The translations under genes were made by a program, and so were the position numbers. From Candidatus Merdivicinus intestinigallinarum (lineage in GTDB: Bacteria > Bacillota > Clostridia > Oscillospirales > Ruminococcaceae), in NCBI GenBank assembly GCA_018713335.1, contig DVOW01000032.1:19816-83815 (forward strand): a stretch of 64,000 nt of DNA, read 5' to 3'. This document shows positions 39,648 through 49,746 of this stretch, in pieces. Every line of letters starts with the position of its first letter. The stretch's first letter is position 1. Below the pieces are notes generated by a model, which saw nothing but the letters and a program-made list of their open reading frames with translations, did no database searches and had not been told where the DNA came from.

Positions 39648-40001
39648 ATGATGAACCGAGTAAAAGTGGTCGTTTGCGGCAAAACCTATACCATCCAGAC
39701 AGAGGAATCCCCTTCTTACCTGGTGAAGCTGTCCAAGGAACTGGACAAACGCATCAATGATTTTATGGACGCCAATGAGAGCGCCTCCGTCACTACCGCC
39801 GCGGTGATGGTGGGGCTGGAGCTCATGGACGAGAGCGCCAAAACGGTGGAGGACGCGGACCATATCCGTTCCCAGATCAAGGGGTATGTGGAGGAGTCCG
39901 CCAACGCCCGGCTGGAGGCGGACCAGCTGCGCCGGGAGCTGAACCAGGCCAAGCGGGAACTGGACGCCCTCAAAAAACAGCAGAAGGAGCCCAAGGAATG
40001 A
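39648..40001 (+). CDS. zapA: Cell division protein ZapA
   Basis: MMNRVKVVVCGKTYTIQTEESPSYLVKLSKELDKRINDFM plus coiled coil. Confidence 0.9.
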   Translation: MMNRVKVVVCGKTYTIQTEESPSYLVKLSKELDKRINDFMDANESASVTTAAVMVGLELMDESAKTVEDADHIRSQIKGYVEESANARLEADQLRRELNQAKRELDALKKQQKEPKE

Positions 40002-42070
40002 AAAAACCGGAAATCCTGGCCCCGGCGGGTTCTTTGGAGGCCTTGGAGGCCGCGGTCCGCTGCGGGGCCGACGCGGTGTACCTGGGGCAGAAAAATTTCA
40101 GTGCCCGGGCAAATTCCCGGAACTTTGACGCCAAGGAGCTGCGGGAGGCCGCCGACTACGCCCACCGCTTCGGCGTAAAAATCCATCAGGCCTTAAACAC
40201 TGTAGTTTTTGAACGGGAACTGGAGGCGTTAAAAGAATGTATCCGCACCGCCTGCGAGGCCGGTGTGGACGCTTTGATCGTCCAGGACTGGGGCGTTGCC
40301 GCCGCGGTCAAGGCTTTTGCACCTTCCATGCCCCTCCACGCCTCCACCCAGATGGCCGTCCATTCCCCCATGGGGGTGGAAACCGCCACCCGGCTGGGAT
40401 TTTCCCGGGTGGTGCTGGCAAGGGAGCTTTCCCGGGAGGAAATCAAGGCCATCCGGGAATCCACGGAGCTGGAAATCGAAACCTTTGTCCACGGGGCCCA
40501 CTGCATGAGCATGTCCGGCCAGTGCTATATGAGCGCCATGTTCGGAGGGAAAAGCGGCAACCGGGGCCAGTGCGCCCAGCCCTGCCGCCTGCCCTTTTGG
40601 GCGGGGTGCCCCTCTGTGCCCAAAACCGGGGAAAACGTCCTGTCCTTAAAGGACATGTCCTTGGTAAAACGCCTGCCGGAGCTGGCGGCCATGGGGATCG
40701 ATTCCTTTAAGATCGAAGGGCGGATGAAGCGGCCGGAATATGTGGCCGCCGCCGTGACGGCCTGCAAAAAGGCACTTTCCGGGGAACAGACGGATTTGGA
40801 TACCTTACAGGCGGTGTTTTCCCGCAGCGGCTTCACCTCCGCTTATTTTGACGGGGAAATGGGCCGGGAGATGTTCGGCTTCCGCCGGAAGGAGGACGTC
40901 ACCGCCGCCGCCCCGGTTTTCAAGGAGCTGGCCGGGCTCTATCACAAGGACGTGCCCCGGGTGCCGGTTTCCGTGAACCTTTCCATGAAGGCCGGAGAAC
41001 CGGCGGCGCTGACTGTGACCGACGGGGAGCACATCGTTTCCGTTTCCGGAGAAATCCCCCGGGAAGCGGCTTCCGCCCCGGCGGATTTGGAGCAGGCCCG
41101 GAAATTTTTGGGGAAACTGGGGAATACTCCCTTTTACCTGGAGAGTTTGACCGGGGAAATCGGGGAAGGCCTGACCATGCCCGCCTCGGCCTTCAACGCC
41201 CTGCGCCGGGATGCTGCGGAAAAGCTGGAGGAAGCCCGGAAGGAGCCGCCCGTCCCCTTTACGGACGGGGAGTGGCCTCCATTGCCCGAGCGCCGGGATT
41301 TCACATCATCACCGGAAAAATGGGGAAAATTCCAGATCGCTTCCCAGGTTTCTTCAGAGGTCCTTGGGGAATTTTCCAAAATCCTGCTGCCGGTTCCGGA
41401 ACTGGAGGCCCATTGGGAGGCGCTTTCCGACGCCAAAGAACGGCTGGGGGCGGTTCTGCCCCGGTTTTTGTTTGACAGCGAAACAGAGTTCCTTTCCCGG
41501 CTGGGAGCCTTAAAAGAAAGGGGCCTGCGGTACCTCTACTGCGACAACGCCGCCCACATCGCGCTGGCCCGGAAAACCGGCCTGGAACCCTTAGGCGGGG
41601 CGTTTTTGAACCTCAACAATTCCTATGCCGTGCTCCAGGCGGAAAAGCTGGGGCTTACCGCCGCCCTCCTGTCCTTTGAGGGGAAACTGGAGGACATGCG
41701 GAAAATCCGGGCGGGAATCCCTCTGGGAGCTGTGGTATACGGTTATCTGCCCCTGATGGCGGTCCGCAGCTGCCCGGTGAAGGCCCAGATCGGCTGCGCA
41801 AAATGCGGGAAAAAGGGCTTTGTCACCGACCGGAAGGGGATCTCCTTCCCGGTGCGGTGCGATTACGATAGATCTGTGAGCTTGATTTACAACGCCGTGC
41901 CCTTGGAAATGTCCGACCGGAAGGCGGAAATAGGATTTTTGAACTTCTGGCTCTTTTCCTTTACCGGGGAAACGGCGGAGGAAGTTTCGGCGGTAATCAG
42001 GCGGTACAATTCCGGCGCAAAGCCCGCCGGGGAATACACCCGGGGCCTTTATTACCGGGGGATCGACTAA
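39998..42070 (+). CDS. Peptidase U32 family (collagenase-like) protein
   Basis: KKPEILAPAGSLEALEAAVRCGADAVYLGQKNFSARA...EIETFVHGAHCMSMSGQCYMS. Confidence 0.96.
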   Translation: MKKPEILAPAGSLEALEAAVRCGADAVYLGQKNFSARANSRNFDAKELREAADYAHRFGVKIHQALNTVVFERELEALKECIRTACEAGVDALIVQDWGVAAAVKAFAPSMPLHASTQMAVHSPMGVETATRLGFSRVVLARELSREEIKAIRESTELEIETFVHGAHCMSMSGQCYMSAMFGGKSGNRGQCAQPCRLPFWAGCPSVPKTGENVLSLKDMSLVKRLPELAAMGIDSFKIEGRMKRPEYVAAAVTACKKALSGEQTDLDTLQAVFSRSGFTSAYFDGEMGREMFGFRRKEDVTAAAPVFKELAGLYHKDVPRVPVSVNLSMKAGEPAALTVTDGEHIVSVSGEIPREAASAPADLEQARKFLGKLGNTPFYLESLTGEIGEGLTMPASAFNALRRDAAEKLEEARKEPPVPFTDGEWPPLPERRDFTSSPEKWGKFQIASQVSSEVLGEFSKILLPVPELEAHWEALSDAKERLGAVLPRFLFDSETEFLSRLGALKERGLRYLYCDNAAHIALARKTGLEPLGGAFLNLNNSYAVLQAEKLGLTAALLSFEGKLEDMRKIRAGIPLGAVVYGYLPLMAVRSCPVKAQIGCAKCGKKGFVTDRKGISFPVRCDYDRSVSLIYNAVPLEMSDRKAEIGFLNFWLFSFTGETAEEVSAVIRRYNSGAKPAGEYTRGLYYRGID

Positions 42071-42081
42071 AGGAGAATGTT

Positions 42082-42540
42082 ATGCAGCTGAAAATCAAAA
42101 AGCTCTGTTCGGAGGCGGTTCTGCCCAAACGGGCCACTCCGGAAAGCGCGGGCCTGGATCTTTGCGCCTGCTTAGAGCATGACCTGACCATCGAGCCGTT
42201 CCAGCTGGTGCGGGTGCCCACCGGGCTGGCCATTGCTTTGGAACCGGGGACGGTGGGGCTTGTTTACGCCCGCAGCGGCCTGGCTTCCAAATTCGGCGTC
42301 ACCCTTTCCAACTGCGTTGGGGTCGTCGACAGCGACTACCGGGGGGAGCTTCAGGTGGCCATGACCAACCACTCGAAAACCCCCTACACCATTCATCCCG
42401 GCGACCGGATCGCCCAGCTGGTGGTAAGCCCTGTCTTCCTGCCGGAAGTGGCGGAGGTTTCGGAATTGGATGAAACAGAACGGGGGGCCGGCGGCTTCGG
42501 CTCTACGGGCTTCGGGGAAAAAGGAGGGAACGGCCGTTGA
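42082..42540 (+). CDS. dut: dUTP diphosphatase
   Basis: SAGLDLCACL...YARSGLASKFGVTLSNCVGVVDSDYRGELQVAMTN...PGDRIAQLVV. Confidence 0.95.
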   Translation: MQLKIKKLCSEAVLPKRATPESAGLDLCACLEHDLTIEPFQLVRVPTGLAIALEPGTVGLVYARSGLASKFGVTLSNCVGVVDSDYRGELQVAMTNHSKTPYTIHPGDRIAQLVVSPVFLPEVAEVSELDETERGAGGFGSTGFGEKGGNGR

Positions 42541-42794
42541 AACGCGCTCTTTTGTTGATCCTATACCTGTTCGGCGGGCTGCTCATCGGCACCCTGCTGA
42601 CGGAGATTGCCCGGAACGTATCCTGGCTGTCCTGGCTCTGCTGGGGCAAATCCATCGGCATCAACAGCCTGTCGGTGGACTTATCGGTGGTGCAGTTTAA
42701 CTTCGGCATTACTATTTCCATGAACGTGGCGGTACTGATCTGCCTGATTATCGCGGTGGTTTTGTATGTGAAAACCGCCGGGAAAATTCACTAA
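42537..42794 (+). CDS. DUF4321-like small membrane protein
   Basis: 85 aa, two hydrophobic segments, between dut and maf. Confidence 0.75.
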   Translation: MKRALLLILYLFGGLLIGTLLTEIARNVSWLSWLCWGKSIGINSLSVDLSVVQFNFGITISMNVAVLICLIIAVVLYVKTAGKIH

Positions 42795-42807
42795 GGAGGG
42801 GAAGGGC

Positions 42808-43428
42808 ATGATGGGAGAGTTTTTAAAAGGCCGGAAAATCTGGCTGGCGTCCCGTTCCCCTCGCAGAAAAGAGCTGCTTTCCTTTATTACGGAGGATTTT
42901 TCCGTGAAAGTTTCCCATTTTGACGAGGAGCCTTTGATGAGAAATGCCGGTTCTATGGCCCCGGAGGAACTGGTGAAGGCATTGTCTGCTGGGAAGGCCC
43001 GGGCGGTTTTGGAGGAGCTGGGCTGCCCGGAAAACAGCCTGGTCATCGGCGGGGACACGGTGGTGGTTTCCCCGGAGGGGGAGATTTTCGGCATCCCCAA
43101 GGACCGGCAGGACGCGGCCCGGATGCTCCGTTTATTGGCGGGGCGGGAACACCAGGTGACCACCGGCGTCACCCTTTTGGCAAAGGGAAGGGAAAAGTCC
43201 TTTGCCGTCACCACCCGGGTGGAGTTTTACCCCCTGTCGGACGCGGAGATTTCTGACTACTTAGACACCGGCGAGCCCTTCGACAAAGCCGGGGCCTACG
43301 GCATCCAGGGGTACGGCTCCCTTTTGGTCAAAGGGATTTCCGGCAGCTACGACAATGTGGTGGGGCTCCCCACAGCGGAGCTTTTGAGGGAATTGGCGGC
43401 CTTTTTCAAAGAAAAGGAAGAATTATAG
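42808..43428 (+). CDS. maf: Maf-family nucleotide pyrophosphatase
   Basis: IWLASRSPRRKELLSFI...VIGGDTVVV...GAYGIQGYGSLLVKGISGSYDNVVGLP. Confidence 0.95.
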   Translation: MMGEFLKGRKIWLASRSPRRKELLSFITEDFSVKVSHFDEEPLMRNAGSMAPEELVKALSAGKARAVLEELGCPENSLVIGGDTVVVSPEGEIFGIPKDRQDAARMLRLLAGREHQVTTGVTLLAKGREKSFAVTTRVEFYPLSDAEISDYLDTGEPFDKAGAYGIQGYGSLLVKGISGSYDNVVGLPTAELLRELAAFFKEKEEL

Positions 43429-43605
43429 AGAAGTTTGACGAAAAAATTGGTTTTTTTACTTATATCATAAATTATGCCTTGTGTAATCCGACGGGAAGGG
43501 GTATAATAAGCATAGGAATGACCATGAATCGGCCTGCCCATACGCAGGGAAACCGGCAGGCAGCGCGTTATCTATATATTACTGAATAAAGGGGTACAGA
43601 GATTT

Positions 43606-44625
43606 ATGTTTTCAAGGGATATCGGAATCGACCTGGGTACAGCCAACACCCTGGTGTACATGAAGGGCAAGGGCATTATTATCCGGGAACCCAGCGTAGT
43701 GGCTGTGGACACCAAAACCGACAAGGTCAAATGCGTGGGCCAGGAGGCTAAGGATGTCATCGGCCGCACGCCCGGCTCCATTGTCACGGTCCGGCCGCTG
43801 AAGGACGGCGTCATCGCGGATTTCGACGTGACCACCAGCATGCTGACGGAATTTATCCATAAGGCCATCGGCGGCGGCTTTTTTGTCCGGCCCCGGGTGG
43901 TCATCTGCATCCCCTCCGGCGTCACCGCTGTGGAACGGCGTGCCGTCCGGGACGCGGCGGAGCAGGCCGGAGCCAAGCGGGTTTCCATCATTGAGGAGCC
44001 CATGGCGGCGGCAATCGGCGCGGGACTCCCTGTGGCGGACCCTCAGGGCTCCATGGTAGTGGACATCGGCGGCGGCACCAGCGAGGTGGCCGTGATTTCC
44101 TTAGGGGGCATTGTGGCCTCCAAGTCCGTCCGGGTGGGCGGCGACGAGTTCGACTCCTCCATCATCAACTTCATCAAGAAAAAATATAATCTGCTGATTG
44201 GCGAACGCACCGCCGAGGATATCAAAATCCAGATCGGCTCCGCCTGCCCCTTAGAGGAGGGCGAGCTGTCCATGGAGATCAAGGGCCGGAACCTGTTAAA
44301 CGGCCTGCCGGAGAATATCACCATCACCTCCGACCAGATCCGCAGCGCTTTGGAGGACCCGCTGGCCCAGGTGCTGGACGCCATCCGCATCACCTTGGAA
44401 CGCACCCCGCCGGAACTTTCCGCGGACATTATCGACCAGGGCATCACCCTGACCGGCGGCGGCGCGCTGCTGCGGGGGCTGGATAAGCTCATCCACGATG
44501 AGACCGGCATGCCGGTGCAGATTGCGGAGAACCCCCTGGACTGCGTGGCCATGGGCACCGGTATGGTTTTGGACAACATCGACAAGCTCACCGATGTTTT
44601 GAGCGAAGAGGAACCCCGGTATTGA
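43606..44625 (+). CDS. mreB: Rod shape-determining protein MreB
   Basis: [33 protein letters not shown]... Confidence 0.97.
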   Translation: MFSRDIGIDLGTANTLVYMKGKGIIIREPSVVAVDTKTDKVKCVGQEAKDVIGRTPGSIVTVRPLKDGVIADFDVTTSMLTEFIHKAIGGGFFVRPRVVICIPSGVTAVERRAVRDAAEQAGAKRVSIIEEPMAAAIGAGLPVADPQGSMVVDIGGGTSEVAVISLGGIVASKSVRVGGDEFDSSIINFIKKKYNLLIGERTAEDIKIQIGSACPLEEGELSMEIKGRNLLNGLPENITITSDQIRSALEDPLAQVLDAIRITLERTPPELSADIIDQGITLTGGGALLRGLDKLIHDETGMPVQIAENPLDCVAMGTGMVLDNIDKLTDVLSEEEPRY

Positions 44626-44658
44626 GTCCGTCAGGTCTGCTGAAAGGGGGGCCGCTGC

Positions 44659-45540
44659 TTGCGGGAGTTTTTTAAAAGCCTGCGCTTTAAAATCATCCTG
44701 GCGGTAGTCGCCGTGATTTTAGGCGGGATGCTGTATGCCGCCACCACCGGCGGCCTGGCCACTCTGCCGGAGCAAATCCTTTCTTATGTGGTGTACCCGG
44801 TGCAGCGGGCGGCGGCGGCCGTTTCCGACAGCATTACCGGCTTTTTCTCCGTTTTTGTGGACGCCCGGGAAAACTATGAGGAAAACCAGCGCCTGAAAGA
44901 GGAAAACGCCGAGCTGCGCCGCCAGCTGGTGGACTATGAGGACACCAAAACCGAAAACGAACGGCTGAAGGAAATCACCGGCCTCAAAGAGCTGAACCCG
45001 GACATCGAGTTCCAGCCGGCCGGGGTCATCGCCCGGGACCCGGAGGACCGGTTCGGGGCCTTTACCATTGACATCGGCTACCTCCATGGGATCTCCGTCC
45101 GGGACCCTGTGGTGACCGGGGAAGGCTTAGTGGGATATGTCAGCAAGGTGGGGCCCACCTACGCTGTTGTCACCACTATTTTGAGCCCGGACTGCAATGT
45201 GGGGGCCATGGAGATCTCCACCAAAGATACGGGCAATATCACCGGCACTGTGGAGCTGGCGGCGGAAGGCTGCACCAAACTGGAGCTCCTTCCCCGGGAT
45301 ACCCTGGTGGAGGAGGGCGGCACCGTTGTCACCGCCGGCACCAGCGGCCTGTTCCCTAAAAATATCGTCATTGGGACAGTGGAGAAGGTGGAGCTGGAAA
45401 CCTCCGGCATCACCTCCTATGCGGTCATCCGGCCCGTCAGCGAGATCGATGAGATCAAGAACGTCTTTGTGCTGACGGACTTCCTGGGCAAAGGCTCCTC
45501 AGAAACGGAAGGAGGGGAGAGCAGTGACGCTGGGACATAA
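44659..45540 (+). CDS. mreC: Rod shape-determining protein MreC (TTG start)
   Basis: N-terminal TM, coiled coil, MreC beta domain; in mreBCD order. Confidence 0.92.
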   Translation: MREFFKSLRFKIILAVVAVILGGMLYAATTGGLATLPEQILSYVVYPVQRAAAAVSDSITGFFSVFVDARENYEENQRLKEENAELRRQLVDYEDTKTENERLKEITGLKELNPDIEFQPAGVIARDPEDRFGAFTIDIGYLHGISVRDPVVTGEGLVGYVSKVGPTYAVVTTILSPDCNVGAMEISTKDTGNITGTVELAAEGCTKLELLPRDTLVEEGGTVVTAGTSGLFPKNIVIGTVEKVELETSGITSYAVIRPVSEIDEIKNVFVLTDFLGKGSSETEGGESSDAGT

Positions 45541-46045
45541 TGCCAGGACGGCCTTGAAATGGGGCTGTTATATCCTGGTCCTGCTGCTGCTTTTCGGCCT
45601 TCAGTCCTCGCCGGGGCTGCTTTCCATCGGCGGGGTCAAGCCGGTCCTGATCGTCCCGGCGGCCATTTCCGTGGCGCTTTTTGAAAACGAGGCGGGGTCC
45701 GGCGCTTTCGGGCTGGGGGCCGGGCTTTTGTGGGATCTTTCGGCGGCAAAGCTCTTTGGCTTTTACGGCATGGTGCTGATGATCTGCTGTGTCTGCGTGG
45801 CCCTTCTGTCCATGTATTTTGTCAAGGTCAACTGGACCAACGCCGTGCTGCTGACAGGGTGCGCGGGGCTTTTATGCACCCTTTGGAACTTTCTGTTTTA
45901 CTACCTCATATGGGGCTATGAGGATGTGTGGATGTGCCTGGTCCGGCTGCTGCTGGTGCTGGTGTACACCATCGTCCTGGCCGCCCCGGTGTATTTCTTG
46001 ATCCGGCTCATCTCGGTCCGGTTCAACGAAGTGGTCCGGGCGTAA
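45524..46045 (+). CDS. mreD: Rod shape-determining protein MreD
   Basis: Polytopic 173-aa protein overlapping the mreC end. Confidence 0.88.
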   Translation: MTLGHNARTALKWGCYILVLLLLFGLQSSPGLLSIGGVKPVLIVPAAISVALFENEAGSGAFGLGAGLLWDLSAAKLFGFYGMVLMICCVCVALLSMYFVKVNWTNAVLLTGCAGLLCTLWNFLFYYLIWGYEDVWMCLVRLLLVLVYTIVLAAPVYFLIRLISVRFNEVVRA

Positions 46046-46126
46046 TGCCCTTGCGTATGAAATAGCTGTCCTGTTCCCAAACGGGCAGGGCAGCTTTTGT
46101 TTTCCGGCATTGAAAAGGAGGTGCTT

Positions 46127-48217
46127 ATGCTGTCTAATAAACCGCAAAAGCCCAAGGAACGGGGCAGACTGATCACTCTCAGTATTTTATCTGCCATTGT
46201 GTGCGGGGCGTATGCTTTGCAGCTGATGAATTTCCAGGTGGTGCGGGGGGCGGAATTTCAGGCCCAGACCCAGCAGATGACGGTGAGCAAGATCGCCGTC
46301 AAAGCCGCCCGGGGGGAAATTACTGACTGCAACGGCGTGGCCCTGGCCAAAAATAAAGTGGGCTTCAATATCGTCTTTTATTACTCCTTTTTCCCGGCGG
46401 AGGAACGCAACGAGATCATCGCCCGGCTCATCCAGATGATGGAGGCCAACGGCGAGGAATGGCACGACCCCCTGCCTATGACGGTCAGCGGGCAGCCGGA
46501 GTTTTTGGAGAACCGGGACTCGGATATTGAAACCTTAAAGGAAAAGCTCCAGGTCAACGTTTACGCCACGGCGGACGACTGCATGTACCAGCTGCGGGAT
46601 CTGTTTGATATCGACGAATCCTACGACGACCTGACGGCACGGAAGATCGCCGGGGTGCGGTACGGCATGGTGCTGGCGGATTTTTCCGTCAACAATAACC
46701 AGTACACCTTCGCGGAGGACGTTTCCACGGAAACCGTTACCCAGATCAAGGAGCTTTCCTACCAGTTCCCCGGGGTGGATATCGTGGACGAGGATATCCG
46801 GGTCTATCCGGACGGCGACCTGGCCTCCCATATTGTGGGCGTCGTCGGGCAGATGTACGCGGAGCAGTATTACGGCGACCCGGAAAACGGGGTGGCCGGG
46901 TATCGGGACAAGGGGTATCCCATGAACGCCCTGATCGGCCGTTTCGGGGTGGAAAGCCTGATGGAATCGGAGCTGCACGGGGTGGACGGCGTCAAAACCG
47001 TGGAGCAGAGCAAGGACGGGGCGATCTTGAGCGAAACAGTTACCCAGGAGCCGGAATCCGGCAATAATGTGGCCCTGACCATTGATTCCCGGCTGCAAAG
47101 CCGCATCCAGGATGTGCTGAACCAGTACATCGAATACCTCCGGTCCCTGCCGGACGATCCGGACGGGGACGACAATGGAAATCAGGTGGTAGGCGGGGCA
47201 GTGGTGGTGCTGGACGCCAAAACCGGCGGCGTGCTGGCGGCAGTGACCGCCCCAACCTACGATTTGAACCAGTATTTTTCCGATTACAGCGAGCTGTCCT
47301 CCCGGGAGGACCTGCCCATGCTGAACCGGGCCTTCGACGGCCTGTACCGGCCCGGCTCCACCTTTAAGACCGCGGTGGCCGCCGGGGCGCTGACAGAGGA
47401 CCTCATCACGCCTTACGACACGGTGGACTGCCGCCGGGTCTACACCTACTATGATTACATCCCGGGGAACCAATTCCGCCCCACCTGTCTGGGCTACCAC
47501 GGCGCCACCAATGTCATGGAGGCCCTGACCGTTTCCTGCAACATTTTCTTCTACGATGTGGGCCGCAGGCTTGGCATTGACAAGATCCAGGAATACGCCC
47601 ATCTGCTGGGTCTTGGAACGGACACGGGGCTGGAGCTTTCCAACGCTGTGGGCGGCATCTCCGGGCCGGACCGTTCCGAGCTTCTGGGGACCACCTGGCA
47701 GCCGGGCAACGTCTGCCAGACCTCCATCGGCCAGATGGATACAGCGGTCACTCCCCTCCAGCTGGCGGTCCAGGCCATGACCCTGGCCAATCAGGGGCTT
47801 CGGTACCGGGCCCATATCATCAAGGAAGTCCGCAGCTACGACGACGCGGAGGTGCTGTCCAGCACGGAACCGGAGGTCATGTCTGAATTTACCATATCCG
47901 GCGAGGACTTTGAGGCTATCAAGGCCGGTATGATCGGCGTTTCGGAAAGCGTAGCGGAACGGTACAGCGTCCTGGGCTGGAACACTAGCCTGACGGACCT
48001 GGGCTACGACGTGGCCATGAAAACCGGTACCCCCCAGGTAACGGCCACCACCTTCAGCTCCTCGGCCATTGCCTTTGCCCCGGCGGACGACGCGGACATC
48101 GCCATCGGCATTATTCTGGAACGGGGCGCGGACGCCAGAAACCTGGTGCGGCCCATTTTGGACGCTTATACGGAGCTGTATGGACAGCCCGCCGCGGCGT
48201 CTGATGCGGAGAGTTGA
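46127..48217 (+). CDS. Penicillin-binding protein 2 (class B)
   Basis: RGEITDCNGVALAKNKV..RPGSTFKTAVAAGAL (SxxK)..MKTGTPQV (KTG). Confidence 0.94.
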   Translation: MLSNKPQKPKERGRLITLSILSAIVCGAYALQLMNFQVVRGAEFQAQTQQMTVSKIAVKAARGEITDCNGVALAKNKVGFNIVFYYSFFPAEERNEIIARLIQMMEANGEEWHDPLPMTVSGQPEFLENRDSDIETLKEKLQVNVYATADDCMYQLRDLFDIDESYDDLTARKIAGVRYGMVLADFSVNNNQYTFAEDVSTETVTQIKELSYQFPGVDIVDEDIRVYPDGDLASHIVGVVGQMYAEQYYGDPENGVAGYRDKGYPMNALIGRFGVESLMESELHGVDGVKTVEQSKDGAILSETVTQEPESGNNVALTIDSRLQSRIQDVLNQYIEYLRSLPDDPDGDDNGNQVVGGAVVVLDAKTGGVLAAVTAPTYDLNQYFSDYSELSSREDLPMLNRAFDGLYRPGSTFKTAVAAGALTEDLITPYDTVDCRRVYTYYDYIPGNQFRPTCLGYHGATNVMEALTVSCNIFFYDVGRRLGIDKIQEYAHLLGLGTDTGLELSNAVGGISGPDRSELLGTTWQPGNVCQTSIGQMDTAVTPLQLAVQAMTLANQGLRYRAHIIKEVRSYDDAEVLSSTEPEVMSEFTISGEDFEAIKAGMIGVSESVAERYSVLGWNTSLTDLGYDVAMKTGTPQVTATTFSSSAIAFAPADDADIAIGIILERGADARNLVRPILDAYTELYGQPAAASDAES

Positions 48218-48377
48218 GAATGCATAGAAAACGGGATAAATTTTTATGAAAATGACAGAAAATTTTGGGAGCCTATGGAAAAAATAAGAGAAATGTGATA
48301 TAATTTTTTAAAAGTGTAATCTGGATATGTATGCCGAAGTGTTCACTTGATTTCGTTCATATGGAGAAGACGCAGTT

Positions 48378-49151
48378 ATGGCTTGGGATTCGTCAAATCG
48401 TCCCGGGGAACCGGAGCAAAACCAAGTAATCGCCATGACCTCCGGGAAAGGCGGCGTGGGGAAATCGACCCTTTGCGTGCTTTTGGGCCTTGGGGACGCT
48501 TTGCGGGGAAAGCGGGTCCTGCTCATTGAGTTTGACGCAGGGCTGCGGGGACTGGATCTCATGCTGGGGATCGCGGACCGGGTGGTGTACGATTTGGGCG
48601 ATCTGCTGGAGGGCCGTTGCACCATCAGCAAGGCTGTGATGGAATCCCCCCTGCACGAAAACCTGAACGCGATCGTGGCCCCGGTCAGCCTGGAAGCGCC
48701 TATGGACCTTTCGGATGTGCAGCTGCTGGTGGACGGCCTGCGGGGGCATTTCGACCGGCTCATTTTGGATATGCCGGCGGGCTTAGGCTTTTCCGCCAGG
48801 ATCACCGGCTGCACCGCCGATCTTGCCCTGATCGCCGTAACGCCGGACCCAGTGTGCGTCCGGGACGGCGCGAAAATGGCGCAGACGCTGGAAAAGCGGG
48901 GCTTTTACAGGCACCGGCTCCTGATCAACCGGGTGGAGGAGAAAATGCTCCGGCGCGCGGTCTTGACGGATCTGGACGCGGTGATCGACGGCGTAGGGTC
49001 CCAGCTATTGGGCGTTTTCCCCTATGCGGAGGAGATCCCCCTGCGGCTCTCCAGAGGACTTCAGCTGAAAGGGAACCATCCGGCGCTTCGCATCGCGCAG
49101 GCGGTTTCCAGACGCTTAGACGGGGAATATGTCCCCCTTGTTTTTCCTTGA
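48378..49151 (+). CDS. MinD-like ParA-family ATPase
   Basis: NQVIAMTSGKGGVGKSTLCVLLGLGDALRGKRVLLIEFDAGLRGLDLMLGI. Confidence 0.9.
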   Translation: MAWDSSNRPGEPEQNQVIAMTSGKGGVGKSTLCVLLGLGDALRGKRVLLIEFDAGLRGLDLMLGIADRVVYDLGDLLEGRCTISKAVMESPLHENLNAIVAPVSLEAPMDLSDVQLLVDGLRGHFDRLILDMPAGLGFSARITGCTADLALIAVTPDPVCVRDGAKMAQTLEKRGFYRHRLLINRVEEKMLRRAVLTDLDAVIDGVGSQLLGVFPYAEEIPLRLSRGLQLKGNHPALRIAQAVSRRLDGEYVPLVFP

Positions 49152-49246
49152 AACGGCGACTAAGAACTATCCCTTTCCCGAAACAAAACGCAGCATTTCA
49201 ATCCAACAGCCACCCAATTTAACCTGTCATAAGGAGGAACTGTAAA

Positions 49247-49648
49247 ATGAATATCGCACTGATTGCGCATGATACAAAAAAGGAACTGATGGTGCAGTTC
49301 TGCATTGCTTACTGCGGGATCATGAGCCGCCACCGCCTGTGCTCTACCGGCACTACCGGCAAGCTGATCTCGGAAGCCACCGGCCTGGACATCAAACGCT
49401 TTTTGAGCAGCTCTCAGGGCGGCGACCAGCAGATCGCGTCCCTGATCGCCTGCAATGAAATCGACCTGTTGCTCTTTTTCCGGGACCCCCTGACCACCAA
49501 GACCCATGAGAGCAACGAAATGAACCTGCTCCGGCTCTGCGATGTTCACAATATCCCGGTGGCCACCAATATCGCCACGGCGGAAGTGCTGATCCACGGC
49601 CTGGAACGGGGCGATCTGGATTGGCGGATCATTGTCAGCCAGCGCTGA
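49247..49648 (+). CDS. mgsA: Methylglyoxal synthase
   Basis: [22 protein letters not shown]...TGTTGKLI...[26 protein letters not shown]. Confidence 0.96.
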   Translation: MNIALIAHDTKKELMVQFCIAYCGIMSRHRLCSTGTTGKLISEATGLDIKRFLSSSQGGDQQIASLIACNEIDLLLFFRDPLTTKTHESNEMNLLRLCDVHNIPVATNIATAEVLIHGLERGDLDWRIIVSQR

Positions 49649-49746
49649 CGCTGTTTGCAAATGAATAGCCAAGGGGTGCCGCTTGTCTGAAAACGGGCGG
49701 GGGTATCCCTTTCTTTGCTTGTATAGAATTAGAAAGTGGGAATGTC

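Noticed and set aside
43530-43575. GC-rich dyad CCTGCC...GGCAGG in the mreB leader as a riboswitch
   Set aside because: One imperfect stem only; no recognised riboswitch core
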